From NCBI GenBank assembly GCA_034509495.1, contig CM067509.1, positions 4,243,538 to 4,307,537 on the forward strand: a stretch of 64,000 nt of DNA, in the 5' to 3' direction. The DNA is from Acestrorhynchus altus. Its lineage: Eukaryota; Chordata; Actinopteri; Characiformes; Acestrorhynchidae. Both the position numbers and the translations under genes were made by a program. This document shows, piece after piece, positions 57,890 to 64,000 of the stretch (position 1 is the first letter of the stretch; each line of letters starts with the position of its first letter). The notes below the pieces were generated by a model that was not told the DNA's origin, did not search any database, and worked only from the letters and a program-made list of their open reading frames with translations.

Positions 57890-58400
57890 ATGAATGAAAA
57901 TTTGGAGTGCAGGGATATGCCTGGTTTAATATATATAATGAAGCAGGGAAAGGAGGCGACTGATGATTCTATGCTGCGGTCAGCATCCTGAGCGAGGCCT
58001 ATTCTCCACTCCGATTATATTTTGGAGTTATTCAACGTTTATTCAACTATTAAAAGTGAGATTTTCACACAGCCCTGCCAGAGACATTGATTTGGACATA
58101 TCGAAACGTCTGGCTATATAAGTTTTATATTTTATACGAGTCTTAATAACGAGTGTGTATTTAACCGAAATGACGCGCTCTGCAGCAGAAGTTTGCGTTC
58201 CCAGTCCAGCTCATGTTGCCACATATTGACCACGTTGGCTAAACAAATTTAATCCTTGCGGAGGAGAAATCTAGGTTAAATGCAAATTGATTTAAGCAAT
58301 ACCAGACAGTAATTAACATGTTAGCTGTATGTACGTGCACTAGACCAGAAGGTAATTCATTAAGACCTGGCAATGTCTACAGTTACTATTCAAATCAATT
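57890..58400. promoter_or_regulatory. candidate intronic enhancer-like island
   Basis: Repeat-free and rich in homeodomain and POU-like words: ATGCAAATTGATTTAAGC, CAGTAATTAACATG, GGTAATTCATTAAGACC, CCTTGCGGAGGAG. Reads like a vertebrate conserved non-coding element; judged by eye only. Confidence 0.3.
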
Positions 58401-59270
58401 GAAGGAAAAGTAATTATTTTTCAACCCCTTGCCCTCCTGTACACACACACACACACAAACAAATATAAATAAACAATTAAACAAATGTGGATTTTTTTTT
58501 GACAAAAACACAGGCCACAAATTATTACCTTATCAAATTATCGTGCAATAAATGGACACAGTGGACACAGCCTCAACACAGACATCTTGGCTGACCTCAG
58601 TATTGCCCATTATGATTTTCTGAGCATAAGGAACACATTAAAGTGAATGAGCTGGAATGTCAACAGTGATTTTATTTTATATATGATTATATATTTTATA
58701 TATTATGTATTATTTTAATAATTTTATTGCAACATGTGACTATTCTTAATATTTTAAAGTGAAGTTGCTCTTCTAAAGGATGTAATTTCATTGTTATATT
58801 ATCATAATAAAATTATAAAATTAAACAAAAATTGGTTTCAAAGGTACAATAGTATTGTTTATTGCAATGATTTCTGGAAACGTGTATTGTGCAACAAAAA
58901 TGCTTATTGTGCCAGGCCTAAATAAAGTCATTTTGAATCATTTCTATTGGTCCATTCATCACGAAATGGTGTATATTTCTGCTGTCCAATGAGAAACTTC
59001 TATCTTCATGCACAAACCAATAGAAATTAATTAATGACTAAATATTCTATATTCTATCCAAAGAACATTACTGCTATTAATTTACCATTTTGGAGATTCA
59101 TTTGACAGTGATGGTATATAAAAAATGTTTAATTTATTTTAAGTTAGTATATTTTTCTACTGTAAAATTATGACATATTTTTTCAGACCAGTCAATTCGT
59201 TCCAGTATTACAGCTGTATACTGATATATTACAGCAGCTCTGTTTGCGTAGTGAAATAAACACCGACTAA
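58401..59270. other. AT-rich intron sequence
   Basis: Low-complexity AT-rich stretch with TATATTTTATATATTATG words and a short CA tract at 58441-58457. Nothing else recognised. Confidence 0.4.
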
Positions 59271-59274
59271 TTGT

Positions 59275-59346
59275 CTCTTACTCTGTTTTCTCTCTTTCTT
59301 GGTGCTGATGACCACCACATCCAACCCTCCATCGATGCAGGTAAGA
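59275..59346 (+). promoter_or_regulatory. putative recursive splice site (CAG|GTAAG)
   Basis: A pyrimidine-rich tract (59275-59300, TCTTACTCTGTTTTCTCTCT), a branch-like CTGAT at about 59305 and an AG-free stretch lead to GATGCAG at 59334-59340, directly followed by GTAAGAAC. This is the form of a zero-length exon: an acceptor whose product is a donor. Recursive sites of this form are known in very long introns of vertebrate genes. A second acceptor-like TTTTCCCCCCAG ends at 59378. Alternative: the donor of an unseen exon ending at 59340, or chance. Confidence 0.35.
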
Positions 59347-60559
59347 ACACGACTTCTACATATACATTTTCCCCCCAGACGGGCTTTTAATTAATGAGCT
59401 TTTGCATGAAGTCCCTTTGGGCCCCTCATAAAGCCTTCTGAGAGTACAAGCCAATTCACAGTGCACACTTTGCACTACTGCTTAGTGCTCATGATGTTTG
59501 TTCAGCAAGCAAATTAGGAATCCTTATAAGGCTTTCTTCGTGATTTTGACTCCCCGCGTTTCTTTATACGAAGACTTGGTATGTCCCTGTCTATACAGAT
59601 AGTACTCTATACACTTCAGTTGCTGTGAGGGCTATTATTAGCCACCTCACACCTACCAGTCCACAGTGCTTGTCACATGCCAAAGTGACAGTAGAGTGCT
59701 GACTTGCTATACTTAGTGCACTTCTGTGTTTCGGACATCTTCAGTGTTTCTGTGCTGGAGTTCCAGGCTGACCTGTGAAGAGCACAGTGCTGCACAGACA
59801 GGAAGACTGGCCCAGTGCTGGTGCAAGTTCTTTAGTCCGCAGGTGCAGAGATTTTACAGGTGGAAGCGTGTGTTGTCCGTGAATGCAACAGGGCTGCTCG
59901 AAAACAAATCTCGCTCATCTCGCGCAACCAGCGAAAGCGATTAATATTTAACCGCTCTAATAAAAGCCGCATGCTCTTCGCGGGCCCCCTTCAAGCAATG
60001 CAACAGTATCTCTTTGCACCTGGGAAAACGGATAAATCCCTTTCCCCAACTGTGCAAAATCTGTCTTTTAATGTGGAACACAGCTCCAAGCCTTCATCGT
60101 GTGGGTGGGCCTGTATTCTTCCTACGAAATTCTAGGATATTTCTTTTTTTCTCTTTTTGCCTGGCTGAGAAATGCATCTCTGCAGATATATGTATGGGAA
60201 TGAATTCCCCTGGTGAGATTTGGGAAGGGGGAGGGATACTGACTAGAAAACAGAACCAAGGAGAAGCAATCTCCCAGGAAGCTGCTAATGACTGGCAAAG
60301 TGTAACCCAGAATCGAAGCAGCAGAGAGGAAAATAAACACAGCGCTGTGCCAAGATTCAGGGGCTGGTTGTGATTAGTTACACCTTTGCCTTCATGCACT
60401 ACTTTCATTTCTCGGTGATTTTCCTTTTAATGCATATAGAGGACGTAGTTTAATTTGCTTCGTTTGAAAAAGGGGTTCAAATGTTCAGATTTGTCTCGCT
60501 TCATCAGACTAAGGATAGACCAGTTTTGTAGTTTGAAAGTGGGGTGGGAAGTATGGGAA

Positions 60560-60760
60560 GATTTTATCGTGTTGTGATTTAGGGTGCAAGGACTAATTGA
60601 CAATCATCTGTAATTGCCAAATTAGCCGGCAAGTGATCGATGTCACGATGTGTAGGAACAATTCGGAATGCCTGTGGACTGTGGAGTAATCCAAAGTGTG
60701 GCCGTAACAGTGTGGACTACAGTAATACAGTAATTACAGTAATAATTCCTCAACCTGTAT
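60560..60760. promoter_or_regulatory. candidate intronic enhancer-like island
   Basis: ACTAATTGACAATCATCTGT, AATTGCCAAATTAGCCGG and GATCGATGTCACGATG stand together, with homeodomain and E-box (CATCTG) words, and a CAGTAAT tandem (AGTAATACAGTAATTACAGT) follows. Motif content only. Confidence 0.25.
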
Positions 60761-61739
60761 GCAGAGCTGCAGTGAAAACATACAGACTGAGCTGCTGACT
60801 GTCATACGAACGGAGGGTTCAGATAAAACTGACTGTAGACCGTTTGCCCTGAGAGTTATAAGGCAACACATCAAGCAGGGTTCTGTTCGTGTAATGCGTG
60901 GGACCTTCATATGGACACAAGCTGATTGGAAAACTGGACAAATCTTCTAGTAGGTCAAGCTCAGAATGGACTTTTAAAAATCTTTTTAAAGTTAAAAATT
61001 ACTGTCTAACATTTGTCTCCCTTTTTTATTTTTGCTGATGCAAACATTTTTTTGCTACGCTTTTCCAAATTTTACAGCAGGAAGGTTCATTAATACATAA
61101 TTACTGAATAAGGTTCATCTTTATTGTGTTTATTGTTATTTAGCAAATGCAAAAAAACCAACAACCTGAAATTAAATTTAAAACCTGATACTCAGCAGAA
61201 AATGCTACACATTTTAATGTCAAAGACTGTAATTAGTTCTATTTAATTGGATCGAGTGCAGCATATTTGGAACATAACTCATTGTGTTCCGTGTGGAGGA
61301 GTATTTCAATAACAGTTTTTAACAACCTGCTGCCACTGGTGTATTTTGTCTCCGAGTGCGAATATCACACTAAATGGTGTGTAAAATACCCCAATTTGAA
61401 ACTGCTTGTCCGCGTGTACATTAAAAGCCAGTCAGCGAGGTTACACACCTTTTCCACAGAAGCTGACAGAGGAACTTATTTTGAAAGCATCTGAAACAAG
61501 CACTTGTTGGTCAGCTTGGCATACAGTAAAGGTGTGACTGTGTTCGGAACCTTTACCGGATGTTGCTGCTGAGGTGACGAGGGAGGCGAGGGCATATGAG
61601 GTGCATTTAGAGCAACACATCTCTACCTATCTTTGTTATAGGAAGACAAGAAGTCTTCGCTCAGATCCTTGTTTTGGTTGTATAATTAAGCCACTCACAG
61701 ACAAACAGTGCTTTCCAGACCAAAAAGACCCCTAGTGCC

Positions 61740-61860
61740 TCGAGGAGTCCCGATTTAAGTGACGAATTGTTTCCCAACAATAGCAGCAGCTAATTGCTAA
61801 TTGGAGCCCGCAGTCTCCATAGTCTGAGGAATAGACTGAGAATTGACACAGGGTGAAAAA
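61740..61860. promoter_or_regulatory. candidate intronic enhancer-like island
   Basis: AACAATAGCAGCAGCTAATT followed by GCTAATTGGAGCC: a SOX-type site, an E-box-like CAGCAGC and two TAATTG homeodomain sites within 35 bases. Motif content only. Confidence 0.25.
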
Positions 61861-63180
61861 GAGTGAAGGGAAGAAGGAAAGGGCACGGGAGAAGGGTCCT
61901 TACGTGCTTGCTTTAGAGTGCACCTTGAGTGGGCATGCCGGCATCTCAGGCTTCGAGGATTTAAAAGGCACAGCTGTGGCGCGAGTCCCAGTTTGCAGGC
62001 TTTGAGGGTGTGTGTACGCGGGGGGTTGACGATCAGCCGGTTTCCATTTTCAGAGTGTTTATTTCCCTGTCGACCTCACCGGTCATGCAGACAGCAAGCG
62101 GTGCATCTTTGAAAGGTGAGAGAGGGTGAGGATGTAATCTCCTTTTAATGGAACAATCTATAATCTTATTTACCCCTATCTGTACTTCTTTACTTCTTTA
62201 TGGCCAAAACTGTATAGAGGGGCAACAGGACTTCCCTAGAGAAGATCTGGAGCCTTTCTGTATTTCTATACTTCTTTTTATACCCATACCTGTATAGCTG
62301 TGGAACAGGCCTTCTGTAAGGTTCTCCCGCCTTCCTGAAAGATGACTGTGATTGGAAGAGGGAGTTCGGGGTGGTGGATCAGGGGACAGCATGATACAGG
62401 AACAGATCATGCAGGGTTGACCTTCCAGTCCCACCTTCTGTAGGTGTCGCAGTCAAAGTTCTCCCAGCTTTGTATTACTTGGCGGACATCTGGGTCTGAT
62501 CAAAGGGTCACTTCCTAGTGCTTCTAACCACAGTCTGCCCACGCACTTCTTTTATTGGTGGCGGCAGCGGTGGTGAGGGGGTCCTACAGCTGTAACAACA
62601 CCTGAGTCTAGCCACTTTTCTCCCCTCCCCCTCCCCTCCACCAAGGTTCAAGAACTTCACGTTAAGCCTAGGCAACGAGAGCCAAACACAAGCTCAGGTA
62701 CCTTGGAAACCGGAAGCCATCGAGAAAGGTCATCATCTGAGTGTGAAGTCTAGACTAAAGTTGGAGTCTAAGCTTGATCACGTTTTGCCGTCTGCTTCAG
62801 CTAAGCCTCTAGTTACAGCAGGGAACTGGAGTCAATGGTTAGATTGTATCAGCAAATTAAGGCCTTGTCGGCGGGTGATCGCCAGGGTTGTGGGACAGGC
62901 CGGGGTTCAAACAGCTGTGGCTCTTTTGATCTTCTAGCCTCTCTCTGTGGCAGTCCCAAGATAGCTGTCAGTCAGGCAGGCCTAAAAATAAGGCACATTT
63001 TGAGAATGCAGTGCCCACCAGCAATACCCTTCACCTGTAGGGAACACGTACAAGACATTTGCCTGTATTTGATCCACTTTGGAGTGAGGGGCACTCCATC
63101 CAAGGGCGAAAAAGAAACAGTTGCATTGGAGGTGATTTTAAAAAGTGGTTCACGACCCCCTTTCTTTCTGCCCATAGTGA
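61861..63180. other. intron sequence, nothing recognised
   Basis: Contains a diverged internal duplication: CTGTACTTCTTTACTTCTTTATGGC near 62180 and CTGTATTTCTATACTTCTTTTTATACC near 62260 share wording over about 40 bases. No supported exon. Confidence 0.35.
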
Positions 63181-63480
63181 ATGCAAGCTCATCATGCTAG
63201 ACTCTAGCATCCCTTGGGAGAGGCATTATAAGCTGCTGTATTGTTGGCCTGCCTCCTGCCAACTGTGCGGGGAACAAAAGGCCGAGCGTTTATTACTAGA
63301 CCCTGCTGTGTTAAAGGAAACCCCGACCAGCCCTCCTTTCCTTCTCCTGGCTGGACTGTCTCCCACCAGGCAATTTGAAGCCCCTGCTAATAGCCAGGTA
63401 GATGGCCACTGCTGGGCAACAATATGTCATTTCGCACTTTGTTCTCAGTGTGAAAGTGCTGCACTTTTGAAAAAATGTGA
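63181..63480. promoter_or_regulatory. candidate intronic enhancer-like island
   Basis: Repeat-free balanced sequence with GGCATTATAAGCTGCTG, GGCAACAATATGTCATTT and GCGTTTATTACTAG words. It also holds an open frame of 141 codons (63059-63484) that begins with TTG, not ATG, and matches no family I know. Confidence 0.2.
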
Positions 63481-64000
63481 ATAACCATCATGAGTCAACA
63501 TTTCTTTGCTGGTTCTCAATTCTCTCATCCCATTTAAAAGAAATGATTTAGCCAACTTCTGAACGCTCCACTTCTCCACTCAACTTATGAATACCATCTC
63601 TTCCCATTAAGGCCACAGGTTGTGATGGTACTTCTTCCTCTTAAAAGATTCGGGGAAGGATGAAAGAGGAACCTCTGGCATATGCAAATACAACATTGCA
63701 TATTTATTCATATTCTTATGTTCTGAGAACACTAACAATTTCAAGCTGATTCAAGTGTCCTCGTTAAAAAAAACAAGTCCTTGCACTGTCAAAGGTTTAG
63801 GCAATCAGCCTCTTATGTGGTCAAGAACATTGCATTTGTGTTGGATGACTGTTTTCCTGAGAACCTCATGTCTCCTCCTATTGTCTGAATGAAGAGCAGG
63901 AATGTACCACATGATCCAAAAGCAGAAAAAGAAATGTTTATAAAGTTGGAGGCAAAATGGAAGCCTGGAGCCAGGAGGTGAACTTGCTTAGTTACCCTTG
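63481..64000. other. intron sequence, nothing recognised
   Basis: Unique-looking intron running off the end of the window; ATATGCAAATAC near 63680 contains an octamer-like ATGCAAAT. Confidence 0.35.

Noticed and set aside
63059..63484. 141-codon open frame on the + strand, the longest outside simple repeats
   Set aside because: It starts at TTG, has no recognisable domain, no supported splice sites, and lies within the zeb2 intron. Chance length is plausible in 64 kb.

Overview
The window looks like nuclear DNA from a bony fish (teleost). It has many long dinucleotide, trinucleotide and tetranucleotide microsatellites, several decayed Tc1-like transposons of types common in teleosts, short palindromic DNA elements, no dense ORFs, and one recognisable exon of a vertebrate developmental gene. 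I cannot name the species.

The only protein-coding sequence I can support is a 73-bp piece at 43503-43575 on the + strand. It matches the first coding exon of zeb2 (two-handed zinc-finger/homeodomain repressor ZEB2/SIP1), including the RRKQ NuRD-recruiting motif and a GT donor in phase 1, as in mammalian ZEB2. It sits at the 3' side of a CpG-rich, microsatellite-dense stretch (about 41.5-43.6 kb) that should hold the promoter and untranslated first exon(s). Candidate donors lie at 41968 and 42062, and a candidate acceptor at 43227-43228 uses a CT microsatellite as its pyrimidine tract. The second coding exon is not in the window, so everything from 43576 to the end is read as the first part of a very long intron.

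Layout: 1-41.4 kb is a gene-free upstream desert. It is filled with dispersed repeats: a family I do not recognise with seven copies across the window (family DR1), a second pair (DR2), three other duplicated families (R3-R5), at least seven Tc1/mariner-like remnants, an L1-like LINE fragment and palindromic MITEs. 41.5-43.6 kb is the zeb2 5' region. 43.64-45.17 kb is a nested tandem duplication inside the intron: four related units of about 300-550 bp, each with a GT tract and ACTGGTGT-type 20-bp minisatellite repeats. 45.2-64 kb is intron of largely unique sequence with a few microsatellites (the longest a (CA)59 tract) and several islands that read like conserved developmental enhancers. 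A CAG|GTAAG site at 59338-59345 has the form of a recursive splice site.

There are no rRNA or tRNA genes, CRISPR arrays, operons or bacterial-type systems. The features most worth testing are the zeb2 5' end (start choice, uORF, ZEB-box cluster, microsatellite acceptor), the intronic nested duplication, the putative recursive splice site and dispersed family DR1. Repeat family names DR1, DR2 and R3-R5 are labels used only here, and all similarity statements come from reading by eye.
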